From a virus, in the IMG/VR virus record IMGVR_UViG_3300017748_000112, positions 1 to 26,672 of that record: DNA of 26,672 bases; one strand, given 5' to 3'. The notes beneath the pieces are model-generated. The model saw only the letters and a list, made by a program, of their open reading frames with translations, was not told the origin of the DNA and did not search any database. A program made the position numbers and the translations under genes. The stretch's first letter is position 1. Every line of letters begins with the position of its first letter. Positions 1-8,507 of this stretch are shown here, piece by piece.

Positions 1-11
1 GGGAGAAGTAA

Positions 12-2234
12 GTGAGTTACGAGCAAACTCTTTGGAAAGAAATTAAGGACGTTGTAAATCCTAAGATATTAGCTAAAAACAATAGATTTAAAAAATGGGA
101 TTATGGTTACAACTCTGATTATGATTTTATAGTAATAAGTAAAACTGGAAAAATTGGACAAATCATTGAAATACAAAATCTCAGGATTGCTTTACCAGCA
201 ACAAATGAACCGTTTAAACGAAGTAAAGAAAAAGCGGAACAATACTGGGAAAAGCAAGAATATCCAAAAGAATTAAGTAGAATTAAAAGTAGGTTTGACT
301 GGGAGGAATATCCAGCTGAATTTAAAGAAAAGTGGTACGATTATATTGATAATGAATTTACTAGACGGGAACAAGGATATTGCTTTTATAACAATGGCAC
401 TCCTACTTACATTACTGGTACTCATTACATGTACTTGCAATGGTCAAAGATTGACGTTGGAGCACCAGACTATAGAGAAGCAAACAGACTCTTCTTTATA
501 TTTTGGGAAGCATGTAAAGCAGATAACAGATGCTACGGGATGTGCTACCTCAAAAACAGACGATCTGGATTTTCGTTTATGTCGTCAGCAGAGCTTGTTA
601 ACCAAGCAACAATATCTAGTGATTCACGATTTGGCATACTTTCTAAATCTGGTGCAGATGCAAAAAAAATGTTTACAGATAAAGTTGTACCAATATCAGT
701 TAACTATCCATTTTTCTTCAAACCAATTCAAGACGGTATGGATCGGCCAAAGACTGAGTTGGCATATAGGGTTCCAGCATCCAAACTTACTAGAAAAAAG
801 TTGGAAAGCAATGAACAGCTTAGAGAATTAGACGGACTTGATACAACTATTGATTGGAAAAATACAGGTGATAACTCTTATGATGGTGAAAAGCTAAAAC
901 TATTAGCTCATGATGAAAGTGGTAAATGGGAAAGACCTGATAATATATTAAACAACTGGAGAGTTACAAAAACTACATTAAGGCTAGGATCAAGAATCGT
1001 AGGTAAATGTATGATGGGCTCAACTTCAAATGCTTTAGATAAAGATGGAGACAATTTTAAAAAATTATACAACAATTCAGACGTTAATAAAAGAAATCGA
1101 AACGGACAAACATCTTCTGGACTCTATAGCTTGTTCGTTCCTATGGAGTGGAACTACGAAGGATTCATCGATACTTATGGATTACCTGTCTTCATTGGAG
1201 GTAAAAATCCAGTCAAAGGAGTTGATGGTTATGAAATTACAACAGGAGTTATTGAACACTGGGAAAACGAAGTTGACGGTTTAAAATCAGATCAAGACAG
1301 TTTAAACGAATACTACCGTCAGTTTCCAAGAACTGAACAACACGCTTTTAGGGATGAAGCTAAATCATCTTTATTTAATCTAACTAAAATATACCAACAA
1401 ATAGATTACAATGAAGAAGCTAATAACAAAGCAGCAATTACAATAGGTAGTTTTTCTTGGGAAAATGGTATTAAAGATTCTAAGGTTTTATTTAAACCTA
1501 ATAAAGATGGAAGATTTAAAATTAGCTGGGTGCCACCAGTTAATATTCAAAATAGAATAATTAACAAAAATGGAGGTAAATATCCTGGTAACGAACATAT
1601 TGGAGCTTTCGGCTGTGATAGTTACGACATTAGCGGTACTGTTGATGGTAAAGGCTCTAATGGAGCTTTACACGGATTAACTAAGTTTTCAATGGAAGAT
1701 GCACCGCCTAATCATTTTTTCTTAGAATATATATCAAGGCCTCAAACAGCTGAAATATTCTTTGAAGATGTTTTAATGGCTTGTGTATTTTATGGCATGC
1801 CAATACTTGCTGAGAATAACAAGCCTAGATTATTGTATTATTTTAAACGTAGAGGTTATAGAGGTTTCTCAATTAATCGTCCTGATAAAATTTGGAACAA
1901 ACTCTCTACAACAGAAAGAGAAATAGGTGGAATACCTAATTCAAGTGAAGATATTAAACAATCACATGCCGCAGCTATAGAGTCTTACATAGAAGAATAT
2001 GTTGGATCTAGTGAATTAGGTCATGGAGATATGTACCATCAAAAAACATTAGAAGACTGGGCAGCGTTCAATATAAATAATAGAACAAAGCACGATGCTT
2101 CGATAAGTTCAGGTTTAGCTATAATGGCTTGTAATAAAAACAGGTATACACCTGTAGCTGTTAGACAAAAAAAATCCATAAACTTAGGTATTAAAAAATA
2201 TGATAACACAGGTTATAATTCAAAAATAAAATAA
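12..2234 (+). CDS. terL: Terminase large subunit (DNA-packaging ATPase/nuclease)
   Basis: The motor that pumps phage DNA into the prohead through the portal and cuts the concatemer. The 740-residue protein shows both terminase domains. An ATPase comes first: a deviant Walker A at about residues 181-188 (KNRRSGFS), a Walker B at 295-302 (LKLLAHDE, with D301/E302) and a coupling-motif-like MMGSTSN stretch near 338-344. An RNase H-like nuclease follows, with candidate metal-binding acids D536 (GAFGCDSYD) and D695 (KHDAS). The start is GTG at 12, preceded directly by an in-frame TAA (9-11), so the gene cannot extend upstream. GGGAGA at 1-6 is the only convincing Shine-Dalgarno-like element in the window, and GTGA would allow overlap with an upstream stop. 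The TAA abuts the portal start codon, so the two are probably co-translated. The length and order fit a TerL; the exact subfamily is not determined. Confidence 0.9.
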   Translation: MSYEQTLWKEIKDVVNPKILAKNNRFKKWDYGYNSDYDFIVISKTGKIGQIIEIQNLRIALPATNEPFKRSKEKAEQYWEKQEYPKELSRIKSRFDWEEYPAEFKEKWYDYIDNEFTRREQGYCFYNNGTPTYITGTHYMYLQWSKIDVGAPDYREANRLFFIFWEACKADNRCYGMCYLKNRRSGFSFMSSAELVNQATISSDSRFGILSKSGADAKKMFTDKVVPISVNYPFFFKPIQDGMDRPKTELAYRVPASKLTRKKLESNEQLRELDGLDTTIDWKNTGDNSYDGEKLKLLAHDESGKWERPDNILNNWRVTKTTLRLGSRIVGKCMMGSTSNALDKDGDNFKKLYNNSDVNKRNRNGQTSSGLYSLFVPMEWNYEGFIDTYGLPVFIGGKNPVKGVDGYEITTGVIEHWENEVDGLKSDQDSLNEYYRQFPRTEQHAFRDEAKSSLFNLTKIYQQIDYNEEANNKAAITIGSFSWENGIKDSKVLFKPNKDGRFKISWVPPVNIQNRIINKNGGKYPGNEHIGAFGCDSYDISGTVDGKGSNGALHGLTKFSMEDAPPNHFFLEYISRPQTAEIFFEDVLMACVFYGMPILAENNKPRLLYYFKRRGYRGFSINRPDKIWNKLSTTEREIGGIPNSSEDIKQSHAAAIESYIEEYVGSSELGHGDMYHQKTLEDWAAFNINNRTKHDASISSGLAIMACNKNRYTPVAVRQKKSINLGIKKYDNTGYNSKIK

Positions 2235-4643
2235 ATGATAAATACTAATTACAATAGTTCTTTTCCAGATCAGGTAGTACCAGATGCAGAAAAAGCTACT
2301 TATGAGTATGGTTTACAGGTTGGTAGAGCTATAGAGTCTGAGTGGTTTACTAATGATAATGGCTTTACGGACAGGTTTGGTAGTAATTATAACTCTTTTC
2401 ACAATTTAAGATTATATGCAAGAGGAGAACAATCTGTACAAAAATATAAAGACGAGCTTTCTATAAATGGTGATTTATCTTATTTAAATTTAGACTGGAA
2501 ACCTGTACCAGTAATTCCTAAGTTTGTTGATATAGTTGTTAATGGTATGTCTCAAAGAAACTATGAGATTAAAGCTTACGCTCAAGATCCTGAATCGCTA
2601 CACAGGAGAACTGCATATGCTGAAGCTTTACAAAAAGATGTAATGCAAAAAGATTTACTAAACAAGATTGCTAATATGACTGGTTTAGATATTTCCGCTT
2701 CTAACGGTAAAGCTGCTGGTATGGAAAGTGAAGAAGACATAGAACTTCACATGCAAATGAGTTATAAAGAATCTATTGAAGTAGCTGAAGAAGAAATAAT
2801 TAATAATGTATTAGCTAATAACAAATACGATTTAATTAGAAGAAGATTAAATTATGATTTAACTGTACTAGGTATATCAGCTGTTAAAACTGATTTTAAT
2901 AGATCTGAAGGGGTTACATTAGATTATGTTGATCCAGCGAGTTTAGTTTACTCATATAGTGAAGATCCTAATTTTGAAGATTTATATTACGTAGGTGAAG
3001 TTAAATCAATTAGCTTACCAGAGCTTAAAAAACAATTTCCTTATTTAACTGCTGAAGAATTAAAAGAAATACAAAAATATCCAGGTAATCAAAACTACAC
3101 TAGAAACTGGAGTGGTCGTTATGATGATAATACGGTTCAAGTAATGTATTTTGAATACAAAACTTATGCTAACCAAGTGTTTAAAATAAAAGAAACAGCT
3201 AATGGTCTTGAAAAAGCTATAGAAAAAACTGATACTTTTAATCCGCCAGAAACAGATTCATTTTCAAAAGCATTTAGAGCTATTGAAGTTCTTTATTCTG
3301 GAGCTAAAATACTAGGTCATAACAAGATATTAAGGTGGGAACTAGCTGAGAATATGACTAGACCTTATGCTGATACTGTTAAAGTTAATATGAACTATAA
3401 CATCGTAGCTCCTAGAATGTACAAAGGTCGTATAGAATCAATTGTAAGCAGGATAACTGGTTTTGCTGATATGATACAACTAACACATTTAAAACTGCAA
3501 CAGGTAATGTCTAGAGTAGTTCCTGATGGGGTTTACTTAGACATGGATGGTTTAGCAGAAGTAGACTTAGGTAATGGTACTAATTATAATCCATCTGAAG
3601 CTTTGAACATGTATTTTCAAACAGGTTCTGTAGTTGGTAGATCAATGACTCAAGACGGTGGTATGAACCCAGGTAAAGTTCCTATACAAGAATTACAGTC
3701 TAGCTCTGGTGGTAATAAAATGCAATCATTAATACAAACTTACGAGTATTATCTTAAAATGATTAGAGACGTAACGGGTCTTAATGAAGCTAGAGATGGT
3801 ACACTGCCAGATAAGCAATCATTAGTTGGTTTACAAAAACTAGCTGCGGCTAACTCAAATGTAGCAACTAGACATATATTACAAGCTAGCTTATACTTAA
3901 CTCTTAGAACTTGTGAAAACATATCATTAAGAATAGCTGATGCTTTAATGTTTCCATTAACTATGCAAACATTAGCCTCTAGTATATCTAGATACAATGT
4001 AGCTACACTGCAAGAGTTATCTAAAGTTAATATGCATGACTTTGGTATTTTCTTAGAATTAGAGCCTGATGAAGAAGAAAAGCAAGTGTTAGAGCAGAAT
4101 ATACAAATAGCCTTAAAAGGTGGTCAAATAGATCTTGAAGATGCAATTGATATTAGACAAGTTAACAATTTAAAGTTAGCTAATCAAATGCTTAAGAAAA
4201 GAAGAAAAGAAAAACAAGTTAAAGATCAGCAAATACAACAGCAGAACATGCAAGCACAAGCTCAAGCGAATGCTCAAGCAGCTGAACAAATATCTTTAGC
4301 AGAGGCTCAAAAGCAACAAGTTATATCTGAACAAAACATTAACTACGAACAAGCTAAATCTCAATTTGCTATACAGAAAATGGAAAGAGAAGCTCAGATC
4401 AAACAACAATTAATGGAATTAGAGTTTAACTACAACATGCAGTTAACTCAAGCTCAGTCTAAAGCTAAGCAGCAAGATGAAGCTTATAAAGAAGATAGAA
4501 AAGATCAAAGAACAGAAATGCAAGCTACGCAACAGTCTGAACTTATAGATCAAAGAAAAAATGATTTATTACCTAAAAACTTTGAATCCGCAGGTAATGA
4601 TACTATGGGCGGTTTTGGTTTAGAGCAGTTTGGCCCTAAATAA
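2235..4643 (+). CDS. Portal protein with long C-terminal coiled coil
   Basis: Forms the dodecameric ring at one capsid vertex, through which DNA enters and leaves and to which the neck attaches. The identification rests on position directly after TerL and on portal-like segments: an N-terminal region with WKPVPVIPKFVDIVVNGM near residues 88-105, and a helical stretch around 495-565 (MIRDVTGLNEARDG, then an A/L/R-rich helix). Residues about 655-776 are a Q/A/K/E-rich, almost purely helical tail. This resembles in character the C-terminal helical barrel of P22-type portals, and it makes the protein (802 residues) longer than many portals. The ATG follows the TerL stop with no spacing and has no Shine-Dalgarno; the upstream sequence is AAATAAAATAA. 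Function is confident; the detailed fold is inferred. Confidence 0.88.
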   Translation: MINTNYNSSFPDQVVPDAEKATYEYGLQVGRAIESEWFTNDNGFTDRFGSNYNSFHNLRLYARGEQSVQKYKDELSINGDLSYLNLDWKPVPVIPKFVDIVVNGMSQRNYEIKAYAQDPESLHRRTAYAEALQKDVMQKDLLNKIANMTGLDISASNGKAAGMESEEDIELHMQMSYKESIEVAEEEIINNVLANNKYDLIRRRLNYDLTVLGISAVKTDFNRSEGVTLDYVDPASLVYSYSEDPNFEDLYYVGEVKSISLPELKKQFPYLTAEELKEIQKYPGNQNYTRNWSGRYDDNTVQVMYFEYKTYANQVFKIKETANGLEKAIEKTDTFNPPETDSFSKAFRAIEVLYSGAKILGHNKILRWELAENMTRPYADTVKVNMNYNIVAPRMYKGRIESIVSRITGFADMIQLTHLKLQQVMSRVVPDGVYLDMDGLAEVDLGNGTNYNPSEALNMYFQTGSVVGRSMTQDGGMNPGKVPIQELQSSSGGNKMQSLIQTYEYYLKMIRDVTGLNEARDGTLPDKQSLVGLQKLAAANSNVATRHILQASLYLTLRTCENISLRIADALMFPLTMQTLASSISRYNVATLQELSKVNMHDFGIFLELEPDEEEKQVLEQNIQIALKGGQIDLEDAIDIRQVNNLKLANQMLKKRRKEKQVKDQQIQQQNMQAQAQANAQAAEQISLAEAQKQQVISEQNINYEQAKSQFAIQKMEREAQIKQQLMELEFNYNMQLTQAQSKAKQQDEAYKEDRKDQRTEMQATQQSELIDQRKNDLLPKNFESAGNDTMGGFGLEQFGPK

Positions 4644-4655
4644 TTTTATATTAAC

Positions 4656-4672
4656 TATTATATTATATTATG
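4656..4672 (+). repeat. TATTA-type pentanucleotide leader running into a start codon
   Basis: A period-5 A/T tract, TATTATATTATATTATG, occupies the short gap before the scaffold gene and includes its ATG at 4670-4672. The same 17 bases recur at 7659-7675 before another gene. It may keep the start codon unstructured or act as a promoter or initiation element; no function is shown by sequence alone. Confidence 0.6.
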
Positions 4673-5830
4673 TCAGAAGAAATAAAAGAAAACCCCAAAG
4701 GGGAATTAGAACAAGGTGAGTTTAAGGTTAAGAAACCTAAAGTAAAAAAACTTACTAATAAAAAAGCAACAACATCTAAAATAGATTTATCTAAAAAAGA
4801 AAAGGTTAAAGAAGAAGAAAAACCTGTAGATAAAGTAACTATTAAAGAAGAACCTGTAATTAAAGAAGAAAAAGTAGAAGCTAAGGAAGAAGTAGTAGAA
4901 ACAAAAGAAGAAACTACATCTCCTATATCTGAAATTACAGAAGAAGAAGTTGCTGAAGAAGTAAAAGCACCTATAGTAGAAGACGTTGCTGAAAGACAAC
5001 CAGAAATAAAACTACCAGAAAACATAGAAAAACTGGTAAGCTTTATGGAAGATACAGGTGGAACAGTTGAGGACTATGTTAGATTAAACGCTGATTACTC
5101 AAATGTAGATAAAGATACTTTATTAAAAGAGTATTACAAACAGACTAAGCCACATCTTGACATGGAGGAAGTTAACTTTTTATTAGAAGATAACTTTTCA
5201 TATGATGAAGATTTGGATGAAGAGCGAGATATAAGAAAGAAAAAACTTGCTTACAAAGAAGAAATTGCCAAAGCCACTAACTTTTTAGAGGAAACCAAGA
5301 GTAAATATTACGACGAGATCAAGTTGAGACCGGGCGTTACTCAGGAACAACAAAAAGCTATGGACTTTTTCAATAGACACAACGAAGAACAAAAAATGGT
5401 TAAACAGCAACACGATACGTTTAAATCAACTACTAAAAATTTCTTTAATAACGAGTTCAAAGGTTTTGAGTTTAATTTAAATGAAAAGAAATTTAGATAC
5501 GGTGTTAATGATATAGAATCTGTTGCTAGTAATCAATCTGATCTTACGAACCTAATCGGGAAGTTCTTAGATAATAAAGGGGAAGTTAAAGACTATAAAG
5601 GTTATCACAAAGCTATTTTTGCAGCACAAAACGCTGATACTATCGCTAATCATTTTTATGAGCAAGGCAAGGCCGATGCTGTTAAAGATGTAATGGCTAA
5701 ATCTAAAAATTTAAACAATGAACTTAGACCAACGTCTACGGGAGATGTTTTTATTGGAGGAATGAAAGTAAAAGCAATTAGTGGTGTGGATAGTTCAAAG
5801 TTAAAATTAAGAATAAATAAAAATAAATAA
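4670..5830 (+). CDS. Probable capsid scaffolding/assembly protein
   Basis: No residue motif identifies it, but its place between portal and major capsid protein and its composition fit a scaffold, which guides capsid assembly inside the prohead and is later lost or cleaved. Residues 1 to about 115 are extremely K/E-rich and low in complexity (runs such as VKEEEKP and KEEVVETKEE) and are probably disordered. Residues about 175-240 form charged helices likely to make coiled coil. The C-terminus is basic and compact (MKVKAISGVDSSKLKLRINKNK region), as expected for a capsid-contacting tail. No protease catalytic motif was recognised. The start sits in a TATTA repeat leader without a Shine-Dalgarno. 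An alternative role as an internal head protein cannot be excluded. Confidence 0.62.
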   Translation: MSEEIKENPKGELEQGEFKVKKPKVKKLTNKKATTSKIDLSKKEKVKEEEKPVDKVTIKEEPVIKEEKVEAKEEVVETKEETTSPISEITEEEVAEEVKAPIVEDVAERQPEIKLPENIEKLVSFMEDTGGTVEDYVRLNADYSNVDKDTLLKEYYKQTKPHLDMEEVNFLLEDNFSYDEDLDEERDIRKKKLAYKEEIAKATNFLEETKSKYYDEIKLRPGVTQEQQKAMDFFNRHNEEQKMVKQQHDTFKSTTKNFFNNEFKGFEFNLNEKKFRYGVNDIESVASNQSDLTNLIGKFLDNKGEVKDYKGYHKAIFAAQNADTIANHFYEQGKADAVKDVMAKSKNLNNELRPTSTGDVFIGGMKVKAISGVDSSKLKLRINKNK

Positions 5831-5847
5831 ACTAAAAACATATAATT

Positions 5848-7314
5848 ATGGCTTTTAATACAAGCGGATCGTTTCCTGCTACTTTAATACCTCATCAAAC
5901 TCAAATGACGTTAGCGTCAAATTACTTGAGTTTTGATAGTGCTACTGGTGGTGGAACTTTCGCACAACAATATCTACCTGAGCTTTATGAAGCTGAAGTA
6001 GAAAGATACGGAAACCGAACTTTAGGTGGTTTCTTGAGAATGGTAGGCGCTGAAATGCCTATGACATCTGATCAAGTAATTTGGTCTGAACAAAATAGAT
6101 TACACGTTTCTTATGAAGCTTGTCTTTTAATAGGTGCTGCACCTGTTTCTATGACTGTTCCGATTGAGACTGGTAAAACTTGCGCTATAAAAATAGGTAA
6201 TACAATAGTTATATCTAATGGATTAGCCACTGTTAAAGCTAGAGTTAGTAATGTTGTCGCTGCTACAGCTACAACTGCTACTGTTACTTTTCAGACTTAC
6301 CAAGTTGCTAGTGCTGCTGCATTAGGAGGCGCTGGAACATCTGTTAAAACTTTTGTATACGGTTCTGAATTTGCTAAAGGTTCTGGTGGTACTGTTGGAG
6401 ATTACCAAAACATGTCAAGTATTGAACCAACTTTAGAACAATTTTCTAACAAACCAATTATATTAAGAGATAAGTTTGAAGTATCAGGTTCTGATACAGC
6501 TCAAATTGGTTGGGTAGAAGTTGCTACTGAAGATGGAACAAATGGATACTTATGGTATTTAAAGTCTGAATCTGAAACAAGATTAAGATTTGAAGATTAC
6601 CTAGAAATGTCTATGGTTGAAGCTGAACTTAACGGTGCTAATGGTCTTGTTAATCCAGGTAATGGTGTTCAAGCTAACAATGGTTCTGAAGGTTTGTTTG
6701 CTGCTATTGAAGCAAGAGGAAACGTTTATAACGATTTTGCTGGTGCTGCTGCTCCTGGAGCTGGTGCATTAGGTGATTTTGATACTATCCTAAAACAATT
6801 AGATACACAAGGTGCTATTGAAGAAAACATGTTATTTTTATCTAGAGCTACTGCTCTTGATTTTGATGATATGATTGCTGCTCAAGCTGGTGGAGGTTAT
6901 GCTGGTACACAAGCTGCTTCTTACGGTCTTTTTGACAACGAAGCTGAAATGGCAATGAATTTTGGATTTTCAGGATTTAGAAGAGGTTCTTATGATTTTT
7001 ATAAGACTGACTGGAAATATCTAAATGATTTTTCAACAAGAGGATTAATCGGAGACATTGACGGAGTTATGATTCCTGCTGGAACATCAACTGTTTATGA
7101 TCAAAGTTTAGGATCTAACATTAGAAGACCTTTCTTACATGTAAGATATAGAGCTTCTGAAGCTGATGATCGTAGAATGAAGTCATGGGTTACTGGATCT
7201 GTTGGAGGTGCTTACACTTCTGATTTAGATGCAATGACTGTTAATTTCTTATCTGAAAGATGTTTAGTTACACAAGCTGCTAATAACTTCGTGTTATTTA
7301 AGTCAACTATATAA
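5848..7314 (+). CDS. Major capsid protein, HK97-fold type
   Basis: The shell-forming protein of the head. At 488 residues it has the alternating Ala/Gly-rich and aromatic composition of HK97-type capsid proteins. A conserved-looking block near residues 355-400 (EAEMAMNFGFSGFRRGSYDF, then KTDWKYLNDFSTRG) and a block near 430-455 (RRPFLHVRYRASEADDRRMK) match the pattern I associate with capsid proteins of crAss-like and marine Bacteroidota podoviruses. Residues about 97-180 are a Thr/Val/Ala-rich beta segment that could be an inserted domain. No N-terminal cleavage propeptide is obvious. The leader ends AATTATG. Codons are regular and Gly/Ala-rich, consistent with a highly expressed gene. It is followed by one small gene and then a strong terminator. 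Confidence 0.85.
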   Translation: MAFNTSGSFPATLIPHQTQMTLASNYLSFDSATGGGTFAQQYLPELYEAEVERYGNRTLGGFLRMVGAEMPMTSDQVIWSEQNRLHVSYEACLLIGAAPVSMTVPIETGKTCAIKIGNTIVISNGLATVKARVSNVVAATATTATVTFQTYQVASAAALGGAGTSVKTFVYGSEFAKGSGGTVGDYQNMSSIEPTLEQFSNKPIILRDKFEVSGSDTAQIGWVEVATEDGTNGYLWYLKSESETRLRFEDYLEMSMVEAELNGANGLVNPGNGVQANNGSEGLFAAIEARGNVYNDFAGAAAPGAGALGDFDTILKQLDTQGAIEENMLFLSRATALDFDDMIAAQAGGGYAGTQAASYGLFDNEAEMAMNFGFSGFRRGSYDFYKTDWKYLNDFSTRGLIGDIDGVMIPAGTSTVYDQSLGSNIRRPFLHVRYRASEADDRRMKSWVTGSVGGAYTSDLDAMTVNFLSERCLVTQAANNFVLFKSTI

Positions 7315-7341
7315 TTATTAACATTTAAAAGAATAGAAATT

Positions 7342-7611
7342 ATGGGACATATAAAATTGAAAAAAGCTGGAACGGCTTTTGATATTGCATCAGCTGATGG
7401 TGTTATAAGTGTAAAAGAAGTCAGTAATAATATTGTAATAGCTTATAGTGGAAGCGCTAAAACAACTATTGCATCTACTGGTGGTAACTTAACTCAAGCT
7501 GACGTACAGTTAGTTGTTGACGCAATTGACATAATGGACGGAGCTGCAGGCCCCGGTAAATTAGTAAAATTAAGTCAGACAGACTTAACTGTTACTGGCG
7601 CGAGCTTGTAA
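7342..7611 (+). CDS. Small protein downstream of capsid gene, unknown function
   Basis: I do not recognise this 89-residue protein. It is predicted beta-rich in the first half (short strands such as GVISVKEV and NIVIAYSG), with a helical stretch around residues 50-67 (TQADVQLVVDAIDIMDG) and a Thr/Ser-rich end. There is no signal peptide, membrane segment or cysteine. It is co-transcribed with the capsid gene 27 bases upstream and lies before the first terminator, so it would be made at capsid-like levels. A capsid decoration, head-fibre base or cement protein is possible, but that is inference from position only. The start is ATG in GAAATTATGG, matching the leader motif of neighbouring genes. 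Confidence 0.72.
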   Translation: MGHIKLKKAGTAFDIASADGVISVKEVSNNIVIAYSGSAKTTIASTGGNLTQADVQLVVDAIDIMDGAAGPGKLVKLSQTDLTVTGASL

Positions 7612-7624
7612 AAAAAAACAATAA

Positions 7625-7650
7625 GATCCCGCTTCGGCGGGGTCTTTTTT
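7625..7650 (+). terminator. Intrinsic terminator after the capsid genes
   Basis: An 8-bp stem (GATCCCGC at 7625-7632 pairing with GCGGGGTC at 7637-7644, one G-T wobble) closes on a TTCG loop and is followed by six T residues. It is unusually GC-rich against the surroundings. It lies between the 89-residue gene and the 258-residue gene, so the capsid transcript can end here. Confidence 0.9.
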
Positions 7651-7658
7651 AATTATTA

Positions 7659-7675
7659 TATTATATTATATTATG
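7659..7675 (+). repeat. Second TATTA-type leader running into a start codon
   Basis: The 17 bases TATTATATTATATTATG are identical to those at 4656-4672 and again end in the start codon (7673-7675). Here the period-5 tract is one unit longer upstream. It lies directly after a terminator, so it could overlap a promoter for the next gene, though no clear Bacteroidota TAnnTTTG box is visible. Confidence 0.6.
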
Positions 7676-8449
7676 GAAACAAAAGAAAATAAAAAACCTC
7701 AAGTAAAAAAAGATACTTGGGAAATAAAAGATAGATACTACCATTTACTTCATGGTCAATCACCTTTAACAACTAGAATAAATTCTAAACACTCTTCAAG
7801 AAAACCTTTAATGTGGTTTGATGAAGAAAAGCAATACAATAGAGAGCTTAGATACGCTACTAATATGAAAAGTCCATTTATGGATGAACAAAAAGGTACA
7901 GCAACACTAGGTCATATTGTTTTTGAAAACGGTGTTTTAATGGTACCTAGAGACAAGCAAGCTTTACAAAAGCTTTTATCATTATATCATCCTAACAAGA
8001 ATAAGATATATGCTGAAAGAGATGAAGTAATTGAAGCAAGTAATGAACTAGATAACTTAGAATTACAAGTTGAAGCAATGGCTATGGCTATAAATATGGA
8101 CGTAGACAAAGCTGAAGCTATATTAAGAGTTGAATTAGGCTCAGGAGTATCTAAAATGAGTTCTAAAGAACTTAAAAGAGATTTACTACTATTTGCTAAG
8201 GGTAATCCAGAATTATTCTTAGAATTAGTTAATGATGAAAACGTTGAACTTAGAAACTTTGGTATACGAGCTGTTGAAGCTGGTATTGTTAGTTTAGCGC
8301 AAGATCAAAGAACTTTTACTTGGGCTAGTAATGGCCGTAAACTAATGAACGTTCCTTTTGATGAAAACCCATATTCAGCAATGGCTGCGTGGTTTAAAAC
8401 AGATGAAGGTGTTGAAGTTTACAAATCAATAGAGAAAAAGTTTAAATAA
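7673..8449 (+). CDS. Conserved-looking phage protein of unknown function, isolated between two terminators
   Basis: I do not know the function of this 258-residue soluble protein. The N-terminus is lysine-rich. Residues about 61-76 (RYATNMKSPFMDEQKG) followed by a short strand pair (HIVFENGVLMVPRD) and HPNKNKIYAERDE near 106-118 form a pattern I have seen in late-gene proteins of marine phages. Residues about 120-200 are helical and charged. There is no membrane segment and no enzyme motif. It is the only gene between the terminator at 7625-7650 and the one at 8467-8495, so it probably has its own transcript or depends on read-through. Its place between capsid and neck genes suggests head maturation, head completion or regulation of assembly, without proof. 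Confidence 0.75.
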   Translation: METKENKKPQVKKDTWEIKDRYYHLLHGQSPLTTRINSKHSSRKPLMWFDEEKQYNRELRYATNMKSPFMDEQKGTATLGHIVFENGVLMVPRDKQALQKLLSLYHPNKNKIYAERDEVIEASNELDNLELQVEAMAMAINMDVDKAEAILRVELGSGVSKMSSKELKRDLLLFAKGNPELFLELVNDENVELRNFGIRAVEAGIVSLAQDQRTFTWASNGRKLMNVPFDENPYSAMAAWFKTDEGVEVYKSIEKKFK

Positions 8450-8466
8450 CAAGTGACTATAAATAT

Positions 8467-8495
8467 GAGGGGTTACACAAGTAACCTCTCTTTTT
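8467..8495 (+). terminator. Intrinsic terminator after the 258-residue gene
   Basis: A 10-bp stem (GAGGGGTTAC at 8467-8476 pairing with GTAACCTCTC at 8481-8490, one G-T wobble) has loop ACAA and is followed by five T residues. It ends 12 bases before the ATG of the first neck gene, which leaves little room for a separate promoter. Confidence 0.87.
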
Positions 8496-8507
8496 AAAAT
8501 ATTAAAA

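Noticed and set aside
1-11. Possible end of an upstream gene overlapping the terminase start
   Set aside because: TAA at 9-11 or TGA at 13-15 could each be a stop, but only a few codons are in the window, so no gene can be supported.
295-831. 178-residue plus-strand frame inside the terminase gene
   Set aside because: Out of frame within a gene with clear ATPase and nuclease motifs; no domain and no leader.
4663-5025. Minus-strand reading frames (120 and 70 residues, Ser-rich and Phe-rich) opposite the scaffold gene
   Set aside because: They are the complement of the K/E-rich repeat codons (GAA/AAA), have simple composition, and no start context; they are shadows of the scaffold gene.
8458-8465. 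TATAAATA, identical to the T4 late promoter core
   Set aside because: It lies just before a terminator, not at a useful distance from a gene, and eight A/T bases are expected by chance in this composition; no T4-type late system is visible.
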